Source: Oscillospiraceae bacterium
GTDB taxonomy: Bacteria > Bacillota > Clostridia > Oscillospirales > Acutalibacteraceae
Direction: 5' to 3'
Assembly: GCA_902762875.1 (NCBI GenBank)
Contig: CACWPS010000005.1
Span: forward strand, 141,048 to 205,047
Length of the DNA stretch: 64,000 nucleotides
Shown here: positions 28,540 through 38,380 of the stretch, piece by piece
Layout of the letters: each line of letters opens with the position of its first letter
Position numbering within the stretch: position 1 is the stretch's first letter
Translations under genes and position numbers: made by a program
Notes under the pieces: model-generated
The model's input: only the letters and a program-made list of their open reading frames with translations
Databases searched by the model: none
What the model was told of the DNA's origin: nothing

Positions 28540-30132
28540 GTGACCGAATTAGAACGAGAAATTGGAAGACGGCGCACTTTCGCTATCATATCCCACCCTG
28601 ATGCAGGTAAAACCACACTTACGGAAAAATTCCTGCTTTACGGCGGCGCAATACAGACCGCAGGCTCTGTTAAGGGAAAGGCAACCGCAAAGCATGCAGT
28701 TTCCGACTGGATGGAGCTTGAAAAACAGCGTGGAATTTCCATAACCTCCTCGGTAATGCAGTTTGAGTACGAGGGCTACTGCATAAATATACTTGATACT
28801 CCGGGGCATCAGGACTTCTCGGAGGACACCTACCGCACCCTTATGGCGGCGGACAGTGCGGTTATGGTAATCGATGCGGCAAAGGGTATAGAGGCGCAAA
28901 CAAGGAAGCTCTTTAAGGTGTGCGCTATGCGGCATATCCCGATTTTCACCTTTATCAATAAGCTTGACCGTGAGGCGAGGGACCCCTTTGAGCTGCTTGA
29001 TGAGCTTGAAAAGGAGTTCGGCATTGGCACCTATCCCGTAAACTGGCCTATCGGGTGCGGGGTGAGCTTCAAGGGGGTTTTCGACCGTGACAAGCGGGAG
29101 ATTTTAACCTTTAACGAGTTTCATAAGGGTCAGGAAAGGCTTAACGCAATTAAGTGCGACATTACCGATACCGATAAATTAGATGAGCTTATAGGGGAGT
29201 ACCAGCGTGCCGAGCTTGTTGACCAGATAGAGCTACTTGACGGGGCAAGCTTTGAGTTTGATATTGAAAAGGTCAGAAAGGGTGAGCTAACCCCCGTTTT
29301 CTTCGGCTCTGCCCTTACCAACTTCGGAATAGAGCCCTTCCTTGAAAACTTTCTTAAAATGACCACTTCGCCCCTGCCCCGCATTTCAGAGGGCAAGGAA
29401 ATAAGCCCCTTTGACGAGAATTTTTCGGCATTTGCCTTTAAAATTCAGGCGAATATGAATAAAAACCACCGTGATAGGATAACCTTTTTCCGTATATGCT
29501 CAGGCAAATTTGAGCGTGGTGCCGACTATTACCATGTTCAGGCGGGAAAGCCTGTGAGACTTTCACAGCCCCAGCAGATGATGGCAGAGGAACGGCAGGT
29601 TATAAATGAGGCATACGCAGGGGATATTATCGGAGTTTTTGACCCGGGTATCTATTCCATAGGTGATACCGTATGTTCACAGAAATTGCAGGTTAAGTAT
29701 GAGGGCATTCCCACCTTTGCCCCCGAGCATTTTGCCCTTATTGAACAGAAGGACAGCCTTAAGCGAAAGCAGTTTGTAAAGGGTGTTGAGCAGATAGCCC
29801 AAGAGGGTGCAATACAGATTTTCCGTGAGCCCAACACGGGTATGGAGCGGGTAATCGTGGGCGTTGTAGGTATATTGCAGTTAGAGGTGCTGGAATACCG
29901 CCTTAAAAACGAATACGGCGTTGATGTAATCCGCAACGACCTGCCGTATTCGTATATCCGCTGGGTAAAGAATAAGGATATTGATATTAAATCCCTCAAC
30001 CTTACTTCGGACACTAAGTGGGTGCAGGATTTTAAAAACAATAACCTCTTAATATTCACAAGCGAGTGGAATATTAACTGGGCAGAGGAACGCAACGAAG
30101 GACTTATTCTCGAGGATTTCAGTAAGGATTAA
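28540..30132 (+). CDS. prfC: peptide chain release factor 3
   Basis: RF3 is the GTPase that removes RF1 and RF2 from the ribosome after termination. The 530-residue product shows the G1 motif SHPDAGKTT, G2-like GISITSSVMQFEY, G3 DTPGHQDF and G4 NKLDREARDP, followed by the RF3 domains II and III (VVGILQLEVLEYRLKNEYG). The start is a GTG at 28540 behind AAAGGAG. It has its own promoter and ends in repeat copy B. Confidence 0.97.
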   Translation: MTELEREIGRRRTFAIISHPDAGKTTLTEKFLLYGGAIQTAGSVKGKATAKHAVSDWMELEKQRGISITSSVMQFEYEGYCINILDTPGHQDFSEDTYRTLMAADSAVMVIDAAKGIEAQTRKLFKVCAMRHIPIFTFINKLDREARDPFELLDELEKEFGIGTYPVNWPIGCGVSFKGVFDRDKREILTFNEFHKGQERLNAIKCDITDTDKLDELIGEYQRAELVDQIELLDGASFEFDIEKVRKGELTPVFFGSALTNFGIEPFLENFLKMTTSPLPRISEGKEISPFDENFSAFAFKIQANMNKNHRDRITFFRICSGKFERGADYYHVQAGKPVRLSQPQQMMAEERQVINEAYAGDIIGVFDPGIYSIGDTVCSQKLQVKYEGIPTFAPEHFALIEQKDSLKRKQFVKGVEQIAQEGAIQIFREPNTGMERVIVGVVGILQLEVLEYRLKNEYGVDVIRNDLPYSYIRWVKNKDIDIKSLNLTSDTKWVQDFKNNNLLIFTSEWNINWAEERNEGLILEDFSKD

Positions 30133-30170
30133 AAAGGAATGTCGCATCAATCTTAAAGTATAAAAACAAA

Positions 30171-30293
30171 GGCCCCCTTGCCTAAAGGGGGCTGTCGCGG
30201 CGAAGCCGTGACTGGGGGATATTAGGTTTGTAGAAATCATGAATATATCCCTCCACCGCTAAAGCGGTCCCCCTCCCTTTAGGCAAGGGAGGC
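30171..30293. repeat. multi-hairpin palindromic repeat, copy B (reverse orientation)
   Basis: The reverse complement runs GCCTCCCTTGCCTAAAGGGAGG, ACCGCTTTAGCGGT, GGAGGGATAT, a 30-base variable centre, ATATCCCCCAGT, GTCACGGC-ttc-GCCGCGAC, and AGCCCCCTTTAGGCAAGGGGGCC. It is a complete, uninterrupted copy and may terminate both prfC and the opposing minus-strand operon. Nothing else is seen in 30133-30343. Confidence 0.85.
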
Positions 30294-30343
30294 TTATTGG
30301 TGCAAAACGCTTTTAATGGGACAGCACCTTTTTAGAGCTGTAA

Positions 30344-30475
30344 TCAGAAATTGTTGTTATTATTGTTGTTCTTGTTCTGATTGTTATTCTGGTTGTTTTT
30401 ATTCTGATTGTTGTTCTTGTTCTGGTTATTATTCTGGTTGTTGTTCTGGTTATTCTTGTTCTGGTTGTTTTCCAT
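30344..30475 (-). CDS. Asn/Gln-rich micropeptide, 43 residues, unknown
   Basis: A short frame with ATG at 30473-30475 and TGA at 30344-30346. It reads MENNQNKNNQNNNQ and so on: 29 Asn, 7 Gln and 4 Lys, ending in a run of seven Asn and one Phe. A GGGGTGA ribosome binding site lies six to seven bases before the ATG, but sits in the 3' arm of a hairpin. It is the last gene of the rlmB-metG-tatD minus-strand group. The low-complexity sequence resembles prion-like or disordered tails; similar tiny N/Q-rich proteins occur in Clostridia, but I know no function. A non-coding repeat is possible, though a start, a stop and a ribosome binding site are in place. Confidence 0.5.
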   Translation of the reverse strand: MENNQNKNNQNNNQNNNQNKNNNQNKNNQNNNQNKNNNNNNNF

Positions 30476-30481
30476 TAAAAA

Positions 30482-30522
30482 TCACCCCGCTTTCAGGTTT
30501 ATTATCTGTAAAGGCGGGGTGA
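30482..30522 (-). promoter_or_regulatory. hairpin covering the micropeptide ribosome binding site
   Basis: On the minus strand TCACCCCGC pairs with GCGGGGTGA, with inner TTTACAG/CTGAAA pairing. The second arm contains the GGGGTGA site of the micropeptide gene. It lies just after the tatD stop, so it may be an imperfect terminator of tatD, a translational switch, or both. Confidence 0.55.
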
Positions 30523-30528
30523 AATATA

Positions 30529-31314
30529 CTATATACCGAATAAATTTTCCGTGTTTTTCCTTGCAGAGCTTAGCACCTGTTCAACCGTTGTGCTTCTTAA
30601 TTCTGCAATTTTTTTTGCGGTGTAATAAATCATATCCGAATGATTTATCTCCCCTCTGTAGGGAACAGGGGTTAAATAGGGAGCGTCGGTTTCAAGCAAA
30701 AAGCGGTCCTCGGGGAGCATTTCTACAACTTCGGGGAGCTTTTTTGCATTTTTAAAGGTTATAACTCCCCCGATTCCTATATACATACCTAATTCCAGTA
30801 TTTCCCTTGCCATTTCACGACTTCCCGAAAAGCTGTGAACAACACCCCTTGGGCGGTGCTTTTTTAAAAGCTCAAGGGTGTCTGCGTGGGCGTCTCGGTC
30901 ATGGACGATAACGGGGAGTCTTAACCTGTTTGCAAGGATTAACTGCTCCTCAAAAAGGGCTATTTGCTCCTCCTTATTGTCCGAAACCCAATAATAATCC
31001 AAGCCGATTTCGCCTATGGCAACGCACTTTTTATGCTTTGAAAGCTCCTCAATTTCTGCCGCTGTTCCGCCGTCGATATTCTCGGGGTGAACACCTACTG
31101 CGGCGTAAATATATGGGTACTTTTCGGCATAGACAAGGGCCTTTTTTGAAGACAGGGTATCGCACCCGCAGTTGATTACGCCGCATACACCGTGACGGGG
31201 CAGAGCCTCTAAAAGCTCATCACGGATTCCGTCGAATTTTGCATCGTCATAGTGGGCGTGGCTGTCGAAAATCAGGGGCTCGTTTAAAGGGCATTCCTCT
31301 AAAAAATCACTCAT
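30529..31314 (-). CDS. tatD: TatD-family metal-dependent DNase/hydrolase
   Basis: TatD proteins are TIM-barrel metallohydrolases linked to DNA repair and 3'-5' exonuclease or D-aminoacyl-tRNA editing activity. The 261-residue product has the HxH metal motif (FDSHAHYDD near 18), Glu in GEIGLDYYW near 100, His in IVHDRDAH and VVHSFSGS, and the Asp in LLETDAPYLTPVPYRG near 205. The start overlaps the metG stop by four bases, an arrangement common in Firmicutes (metG-tatD). Confidence 0.95.
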   Translation of the reverse strand: MSDFLEECPLNEPLIFDSHAHYDDAKFDGIRDELLEALPRHGVCGVINCGCDTLSSKKALVYAEKYPYIYAAVGVHPENIDGGTAAEIEELSKHKKCVAIGEIGLDYYWVSDNKEEQIALFEEQLILANRLRLPVIVHDRDAHADTLELLKKHRPRGVVHSFSGSREMAREILELGMYIGIGGVITFKNAKKLPEVVEMLPEDRFLLETDAPYLTPVPYRGEINHSDMIYYTAKKIAELRSTTVEQVLSSARKNTENLFGI

Positions 31315-33212
31315 CTTATCTTACTTCCCGCAGGGACGCCGTCAATAAACAGCACCTTAACATCGTCCTTAGCGCAGTCGGCGGCTAAAATCATACCGTT
31401 TGACTCGACACCGCAAAGCTTTGCGGGCTTTAGGTTTGCCACAACGATTACGGTGTGGCCGATAAGCTCGTCAGGGGTATAGTAGTTGGCAATACCCGAG
31501 GCTACGGTTCTGGGTGTTCCGCTGCCGTCATCAAGGGTTAATTTCAAAAGCTTTTTCGCCTTGGGAATAGGCTCGCAGGCGGTGATTTTAGCGGCTTTAA
31601 GCTCCACCTTGGCAAAATCCTCTATACCTATCTGTGCGATACCCTCAACCTTTTCAGGCTCTGCCTTTGCCTCGTTTTCGGCGGCAATTTCGGCTAAAAC
31701 CTTTTCAACATCCAAACGGGGGAAGAGGTTAGCGGTTTCCTCGGGGGTGTAGCTGTCAGGTGTGCGAAGCTCCTCGCTGACACTGTCCCCCGCAATGCTT
31801 TTCGCCGTGTCGGGCATAATGGGACTAAGTAATGTGCCGATAATTTTTATAAGGTCTAAAAGGTTGTAAAGAACATCGTTAAGGCGGTCTTTTTGCGCCT
31901 CGTCCTTTGCTAGTGCCCAGGGCATCGTTTCGTCAATATACTTGTTGCAACGCTTAGCCAAATCCAAAACAGCGGCACAGGCATCGGCATTACGGTAATC
32001 GTCCATACACTTGTGGTATTTTGAAATGCAGTCTTCGGCAAAGGAGAAAAGCTCTTTATCTAAAGCTTCTGTAATTTCGTGCTTTACTACAGTACCGCCG
32101 AAATACTTTTTGGTCATAGCCACGGTACGGCTTACAAGGTTGCCTATGGTATTTGCAAGGTCGGCGTTAAAGACATTTATAAAGCTTTCATAGGTAAAGG
32201 TGCCGTCATTACCGAAGGGCATTTGAGAAAGCAGATAGTAACGAACCGCATCGGCACCGAAGCGCTTTGCCAATTCGTCGGCATAAACCACATTGCCCTT
32301 GGATTTTGACATTTTGTCTTCACCTACAAGCACCCAAGGATGCCCTAAAACCTGCTTAGGCAGGGGAAGTCCTAAAGCCATTAAAATGATAGGCCAGTAA
32401 ATGGTGTGGAAGCGGACAATATCCTTACCTATAACATGCAGGTCGGCAGGCCAAAGCTGGCTGAACTTATCGCTGCTGCCGTCGGGATTGTAGCCGATAC
32501 CCGTAATGTAGTTGGAAAGAGCGTCAATCCAAACATAGATTACATGCTTATCGTCAAACTCAACCGGCACACCCCATTTAAAGGAGGAACGGGAAACACA
32601 AAGGTCTTGAAGTCCCGGCTTTAGGAAGTTGTTTATCATCTCGTTTTTGCGGGATTCGGGCTTAATGAAATCGGGGTTTTCCTCGAAATATTTAAGCAGT
32701 CTGTCTTGATATTTGCTAAGCCTTAAGAAATAAGCCTCTTCCTTAGAGTCGACAACCTCTCTGCCGCAGTCGGGACATTTGCCGTCTACCAACTGGGATT
32801 CGGTATAAAAAGACTCACAGGGAACACAGTACTTGCCCTCATAGGTGCTTTTGTAAATATCCCCCTGCTCGTAAAGCTTGGTGAAAATTCTCTGTACCGC
32901 CTTTTCGTGGTCGGCATCGGTGGTACGGATAAATTTATCGTAGGAAGTGTTAAGGCTGTCCCAAACCGCCTTAATGGTTGCGGCGGCATTATCCACATAC
33001 TCCTTAGGAGTAATGCCCTGCGCCTTGGCCTTTTCCTCAATTTTCTGCCCGTGCTCGTCGGAGCCGGTCATCAGGTAAACCTCATAGCCCATCTGCTTTT
33101 TATAGCGTGCTATCATATCCGCAAGCACAATATCATAGGCATTGCCTATATGGGGCTTGCTGGAAGCGTAGGCTATTGCGGTTGTAATATAAAACTTTTT
33201 CTTTTCGGACAT
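31311..33212 (-). CDS. metG: methionyl-tRNA synthetase with C-terminal tRNA-binding domain
   Basis: Charges tRNA-Met. The 633-residue product has the class I HIGH-like signature (KPHIGNAYD), KMSKS as DKMSKSKGN near 300, a zinc knuckle with CVPC and CPDC, the anticodon-binding helical domain, and a C-terminal EMAP/Trbp111 domain (IGIEDFAKVELKAAKITACEP) that aids dimerisation and tRNA binding. The ATG at 33212 is chosen because AGGAGG lies seven bases away; the ATG two codons upstream abuts that site. No T-box leader is visible. Confidence 0.96.
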   Translation of the reverse strand: MSEKKKFYITTAIAYASSKPHIGNAYDIVLADMIARYKKQMGYEVYLMTGSDEHGQKIEEKAKAQGITPKEYVDNAAATIKAVWDSLNTSYDKFIRTTDADHEKAVQRIFTKLYEQGDIYKSTYEGKYCVPCESFYTESQLVDGKCPDCGREVVDSKEEAYFLRLSKYQDRLLKYFEENPDFIKPESRKNEMINNFLKPGLQDLCVSRSSFKWGVPVEFDDKHVIYVWIDALSNYITGIGYNPDGSSDKFSQLWPADLHVIGKDIVRFHTIYWPIILMALGLPLPKQVLGHPWVLVGEDKMSKSKGNVVYADELAKRFGADAVRYYLLSQMPFGNDGTFTYESFINVFNADLANTIGNLVSRTVAMTKKYFGGTVVKHEITEALDKELFSFAEDCISKYHKCMDDYRNADACAAVLDLAKRCNKYIDETMPWALAKDEAQKDRLNDVLYNLLDLIKIIGTLLSPIMPDTAKSIAGDSVSEELRTPDSYTPEETANLFPRLDVEKVLAEIAAENEAKAEPEKVEGIAQIGIEDFAKVELKAAKITACEPIPKAKKLLKLTLDDGSGTPRTVASGIANYYTPDELIGHTVIVVANLKPAKLCGVESNGMILAADCAKDDVKVLFIDGVPAGSKIR

Positions 33213-33223
33213 AATCATTCCTC

Positions 33224-35866
33224 CTATGGTTTCTGTGTTAAATATAAAATATAGGAAACAACAGCCGATATAAGGCTGTAAAACAGTACTGTGGTTCCGC
33301 CCATAAGGGAGCCCGAGCCGTCAAATGACATATAGGCAAACAGCACTGAGCCCAAAGCCGCCGAAATCACATAAAGAACTGTAAGCAAAAGGTTTGACTT
33401 TTTAATCTTTGACGCATTGCTTATAATGGCGGCAAGGCCCAAAGGATTGCTCTTATATGCGGCGGGAGCAGAGTAGGAAGGTGTGGGGGTGACTGCATTT
33501 TTATACATATGACAGCCTGCGGCGCTCATAACCTTAACCGAATCGCTGTAAAGACCGAAATAGTCGCAAATCATTTCCTCGGTCATATTAGGGTCGGAGC
33601 TGTTAATTAACATCGTAACCCCTAAAGCCGACACACGGCGCAATTCCTTTGCTATATCCTCTCTTACGGTGTAGCTTACGGTTATTAAGGCACAGGCCTT
33701 ATCCTGTGAGGCGACATATACAGGGAAAAGTCCCTGACGGAGTATCTTTCGGTCAAGCTCGACATTCGGAACCTCAATTCCGTGTGCCTCCATAAGGGTG
33801 CGGTTGCCTATAAATAAAAGCTTATCGTCAACCCAGCCAGAAATACCCATTCTGTCCTCGTATTTTACGGTGTCCGAATCGGGTAAAACCGTGTTCCCGC
33901 CCGTGCCCGCTATTTTTTTGAAGATAGGGGCTAAGGGGCTTCTCATAGCCTCTGTAAGAGATGCGGCACGGATTATTGTATCGTCAATGCTGTTGTCGGA
34001 CAAAACTTGAAGTCTGTGCAGCTGTACCGTGCCAGAGGGGAAAAGCTCATCTGCGGAGAATACCGCCGCATTGGCGTTTTCAACCCGCTCTGCTCCCGTT
34101 TTTCCCGCAATCATCGCCCCCATTTTGGCAAGGCGCTTTGCAGAGGAATAAAGGGGTAAATTATCTATCATAAATATTACGGGCAATGCGGCAAAGCACT
34201 GAATTGCCGCCGCACTGTAAAAGCCGTATAATACGCCGTCAAAATAAGCGGTACAGGCAAGACCCACCACAACCGAAAGTAAAAGCGAAATCACCGTTAT
34301 TACGGGCAATTTCCCCGATAAAACTATTCTAAAGGTGGAATATTTCATATAACTGTCAATATGCTTTGTCCTTTGGGGAGCGGCGGCGAGAACATCACCC
34401 TCAATGGCATTTTTCGCCATAGCAAAGGTTACCGCTTGGTCGCCTATAAGCTTCACCGCCCGTTTGGGTGAAGAAAGGGAGATTTGCTTAAAGCCCGCCA
34501 ACATATAGCCCGCATTCCAGAAGGAGCTCAACGCACGGACAAAGAGTATTACCGCACCTAAAAGTATAAGGTCAAGGGCAATTTCATTTTTAAATACCGC
34601 TGTTATACCGTAGGCTATAACCGAAACCGAGGCGGTAACCGACAGTACATCAGGGTTAGAGTGACGGCTGAAAATTTTGGGGAGACTTTTGAACATATCT
34701 GCATTAATAACTGTTATTATTCCCAAAACTGCGGTACATATTATGTTTGCCGCCATAGTGTGGGCAAGCAGCATTTCGGACATAAAGGGGAGCTTTGCAA
34801 TGCACAGCAAAATAAGTCCCAATCCCGAGAAAACCGTTCTTAAAAAGGCAGAGCGCTTTTTTACAGATAACTGCCTAAGTATTCGCTTTGCATCCTTTTC
34901 GTCGGAAAATTCCTCTTTGGGTATGTATTCCTCAAACTCCGACTGCTCAAGCTGAACCTTGTTTTCAGGTTCTTCGGCACCCGCTTCGGGCAGACCTGTA
35001 AGCTCACCCGTTAAATCAATCGGTCTTGTCCTTGAGCTTACGCTTATGCGAGAGGTGTTATTTACATCTGCTACGGGGGTGAATTTAATGGTGGCTGTGT
35101 TGTGAATATCAGGCGTTTCGGGCTCTTTTTGGGGAGCGGACGGGTCAATGTCCGAAATTACGGATACATTGGTTTGCACCTGTCCCACCTTTGAAAGGGA
35201 AGAAATAAGGTCCTCAAACGCTTCGTTTTCGGGGGCTTTATTGCTCTTTGTCTCTTCGTCGGGCTTTGGCGCCTCGGGCTCGGCTTCAACACTATACTTA
35301 CCAAGGTCGTCAAAGGATATTTCATATTTTTGTGAGAGCTTGTCAAGCGCCCTTTTGCTTTCGCTGTTTAAGATTTCCGCCACGCTTTCAAGCCTGTAGG
35401 TGGGGGCGGATTCCATGGCGCTCTCCCCCTCTTCGCCGTCAAGGATAAAGGGACGGCATTTCTCAAGCAAGGAGGGCTCTTCTGATTCTGTCGGCTCTTT
35501 CGGTTCGGGAGCTTTCTCCGCTACAGAGGGATAGGACTGCTTTTCTCTCTTTACCTTATTAAAGCTTTCCGAAAAGGCGCTCAAATCAAAGTCTTCCTCC
35601 TCTGCGGGGGTCGATTTTTCTTCTGCGGGCTCCTGCTCGGATTCGGTGTTTGCCGTATTTTCAAGCATACGCTTTTTAAGGGAATCCAAAGCCCCCGTTG
35701 AAGCTATTTCACCCTCTTCGGAATTTGACGCAAAGTTTAAAACCTCATCAGGAGTAAGTGCGTGCTCGGGGTGCAGAGAACTGTTCTGCCCGAAGGTGTA
35801 TTCGTTATTGTCTTCATCAAACAGATAAAACAATTCTTCGTTTTTCTTTTTTGAAAAAAATCTCAT
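33224..35866 (-). CDS. P-type-ATPase-like membrane pseudoenzyme with disordered N-terminus
   Basis: The 880-residue protein has three parts. Residues 1-330 are acidic, Ser/Pro/Glu-rich and probably disordered cytoplasmic sequence. Residues about 340-580 hold roughly six hydrophobic helices ending in ALPVIFMIDNLPL, the place of the P1B-ATPase ion-site helix. Residues about 580-800 align with P and N domains: RLAKMGAMIAGKTGAERV matches the conserved run-in, but the phospho-acceptor motif DKTGT is replaced by FSADELFPSG near 603-612. GISGWVDDKLLFIGNRTLM near 673 matches the N-domain, TGD is replaced by NSSDP near 755, and GDGxND is absent. Two more helices close it. It therefore cannot be a normal ion pump. 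It overlaps rlmB by four bases. Function unknown. Confidence 0.75.
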   Translation of the reverse strand: MRFFSKKKNEELFYLFDEDNNEYTFGQNSSLHPEHALTPDEVLNFASNSEEGEIASTGALDSLKKRMLENTANTESEQEPAEEKSTPAEEEDFDLSAFSESFNKVKREKQSYPSVAEKAPEPKEPTESEEPSLLEKCRPFILDGEEGESAMESAPTYRLESVAEILNSESKRALDKLSQKYEISFDDLGKYSVEAEPEAPKPDEETKSNKAPENEAFEDLISSLSKVGQVQTNVSVISDIDPSAPQKEPETPDIHNTATIKFTPVADVNNTSRISVSSRTRPIDLTGELTGLPEAGAEEPENKVQLEQSEFEEYIPKEEFSDEKDAKRILRQLSVKKRSAFLRTVFSGLGLILLCIAKLPFMSEMLLAHTMAANIICTAVLGIITVINADMFKSLPKIFSRHSNPDVLSVTASVSVIAYGITAVFKNEIALDLILLGAVILFVRALSSFWNAGYMLAGFKQISLSSPKRAVKLIGDQAVTFAMAKNAIEGDVLAAAPQRTKHIDSYMKYSTFRIVLSGKLPVITVISLLLSVVVGLACTAYFDGVLYGFYSAAAIQCFAALPVIFMIDNLPLYSSAKRLAKMGAMIAGKTGAERVENANAAVFSADELFPSGTVQLHRLQVLSDNSIDDTIIRAASLTEAMRSPLAPIFKKIAGTGGNTVLPDSDTVKYEDRMGISGWVDDKLLFIGNRTLMEAHGIEVPNVELDRKILRQGLFPVYVASQDKACALITVSYTVREDIAKELRRVSALGVTMLINSSDPNMTEEMICDYFGLYSDSVKVMSAAGCHMYKNAVTPTPSYSAPAAYKSNPLGLAAIISNASKIKKSNLLLTVLYVISAALGSVLFAYMSFDGSGSLMGGTTVLFYSLISAVVSYILYLTQKP

Positions 35867-36621
35867 AACTGCCTCCTTTTTCGCACGACCTCGTACATAA
35901 GCACACCCGCCGCCACCGAGGCGTTAAGGGAGTTGATTTTACCAAACATAGGCAGGCTTACTATCCCGTCACATTTTTTGGCGGTAAGTGCGCCTATTCC
36001 GCTGCCCTCGTTGCCGATTACAAGGGCTAAGGAACAGTCAAAATCTGTTTTTGTGTAATCGCCGCCGTCCATATCTGCGCCGAAAACCCAAACACCTTTT
36101 TCTTTCAGCTCGTCTATTGTATTGGCAATATTATTAACCCTTGCCACAGGCATATATTCGAGTGCCCCGCATGCCGCCTTTGCAACGGTTGCGTTAAGTG
36201 AGGCGCTCCTGCGCTTGGGTATTATTATACCGTGTGCGCCGCAAATTTCGGCAGTTCTTATAATTGCGCCCAAATTGTGGGGGTCTTCTATTTCATCGCA
36301 TATTATTATGAATGGCTTTTCTTGCTTTTGCTCTGCAAGGGCGAAAATATCCTCGACCGTGGCATATTCCTGCGAGGCGAACATAACCGCCACACCCTGA
36401 TGGTTGGCTCCGCCGCAGTAATAGTCAAGCTTTTGGGGGCTTACCTCTTTTATAAGCACACCCTTTGCACGGCACTTAGCGATTATAGCCGTAACCGAGC
36501 CCCCCGAAACACCGTGAGCCACAAGCAGACGGTCAATTTCTCTGCCCGAGCGCACCGCTTCAAGCACGGGGTTTCTTCCGCATATTATATTTCCTGTGCG
36601 TTCTGTGTTTGTATTATCCAT
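35863..36621 (-). CDS. rlmB: 23S rRNA 2'-O-ribose methyltransferase, RlmB family
   Basis: A SPOUT methyltransferase for 23S rRNA (G2251 in E. coli numbering). The 252-residue product has an N-terminal L30e-like substrate domain (GRNPVLEAVRSGREIDRLLV) and the trefoil-knot motifs NLGAIIRTAEICGAHG, LVIGNEGSGI and SLNASVAAGVLMYEV. First gene of the minus-strand unit; its stop overlaps the start of the pseudo-ATPase gene. Confidence 0.94.
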   Translation of the reverse strand: MDNTNTERTGNIICGRNPVLEAVRSGREIDRLLVAHGVSGGSVTAIIAKCRAKGVLIKEVSPQKLDYYCGGANHQGVAVMFASQEYATVEDIFALAEQKQEKPFIIICDEIEDPHNLGAIIRTAEICGAHGIIIPKRRSASLNATVAKAACGALEYMPVARVNNIANTIDELKEKGVWVFGADMDGGDYTKTDFDCSLALVIGNEGSGIGALTAKKCDGIVSLPMFGKINSLNASVAAGVLMYEVVRKRRQL

Positions 36622-36660
36622 ATTTTTAACTATCCTTTAAACACTATATTCCAATCATAT

Positions 36661-36669
36661 ATTATACCA
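36661..36669 (-). promoter_or_regulatory. extended -10 promoter of the rlmB operon
   Basis: On the minus strand TGGTATAAT gives a TATAAT box with the TGn extension; a weak TTTTAA lies 17 bases upstream of it. About 35 bases before the rlmB start. Confidence 0.6.
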
Positions 36670-36738
36670 CAAACTGTCGAAAATTAAAATAGGTAATTTT
36701 ATTAATAAACCGAAAATATGCAGAAATAATATATATAA

Positions 36739-38001
<1,263 letters not shown>

Positions 38002-38022
38002 AGACAAAATGCTTATAAGCAG

Positions 38023-38250
38023 TTACCTTTCGGGATAGCTAAGCCCCTTGGGCAACCCGAGTATATAGTCTGCCGACACCCCGTAAAAGCGGCACAGCTT
38101 TTCAAGATGCTCAATGGGCAGTTTTCTGTTTCCGTTTTCATATTCGCTGTAATATTGCTGTGTTGTTCCCAAAAGCTGCGCTATATCCTTTTGGCTCGTT
38201 TTAGGCTCACGATCCTCTCTAAGACCTTTTATAACAGCGGCATAATTCAT
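38023..38250 (-). CDS. XRE-family transcriptional repressor
   Basis: A 75-residue protein that is essentially one Cro/CI helix-turn-helix domain: SQKDIAQLLGTTQQYYSEYENGNRKLPIEHLEKLCRFYGVSADYILGL contains the five helices, with Q-QYYSEYENG as the recognition region (shown here in part). It is divergent from a DUF6809 gene, and the shared intergenic region carries TACATCA-type operators over the promoter, so it probably represses both genes. Confidence 0.9.
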   Translation of the reverse strand: MNYAAVIKGLREDREPKTSQKDIAQLLGTTQQYYSEYENGNRKLPIEHLEKLCRFYGVSADYILGLPKGLSYPER

Positions 38251-38287
38251 ATTTTATAAACCCTCCTGTTTTTGCAAAAAGTATAGC

Positions 38288-38335
38288 ATACATCAAAAAT
38301 TATGTATTGACTTTACATCATTTATGATGTATAAT
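38288..38335 (+). promoter_or_regulatory. promoter of the DUF6809 gene with overlapping repressor operators
   Basis: TTGACT (38307-38312), 17 bases, TATAAT (38330-38335). A perfect dyad TACATCA-ttta-TGATGTA (38314-38331) fills the spacer. The half-site TACATCA recurs at 38289-38295 inside a second dyad, ATACAT-8-ATGTAT (38288-38307). These are likely sites for the adjacent XRE protein. Confidence 0.75.
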
Positions 38336-38380
38336 TTTTTGTGTTAAAACATTTTTATTAACGCTAAGGAGGCTTTTAAT

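Noticed and set aside
30316-30522. Cys/Ser/Tyr-rich plus-strand frame
   Set aside because: It is the complement of the Asn/Gln codons of the minus-strand micropeptide and has no ribosome binding site.
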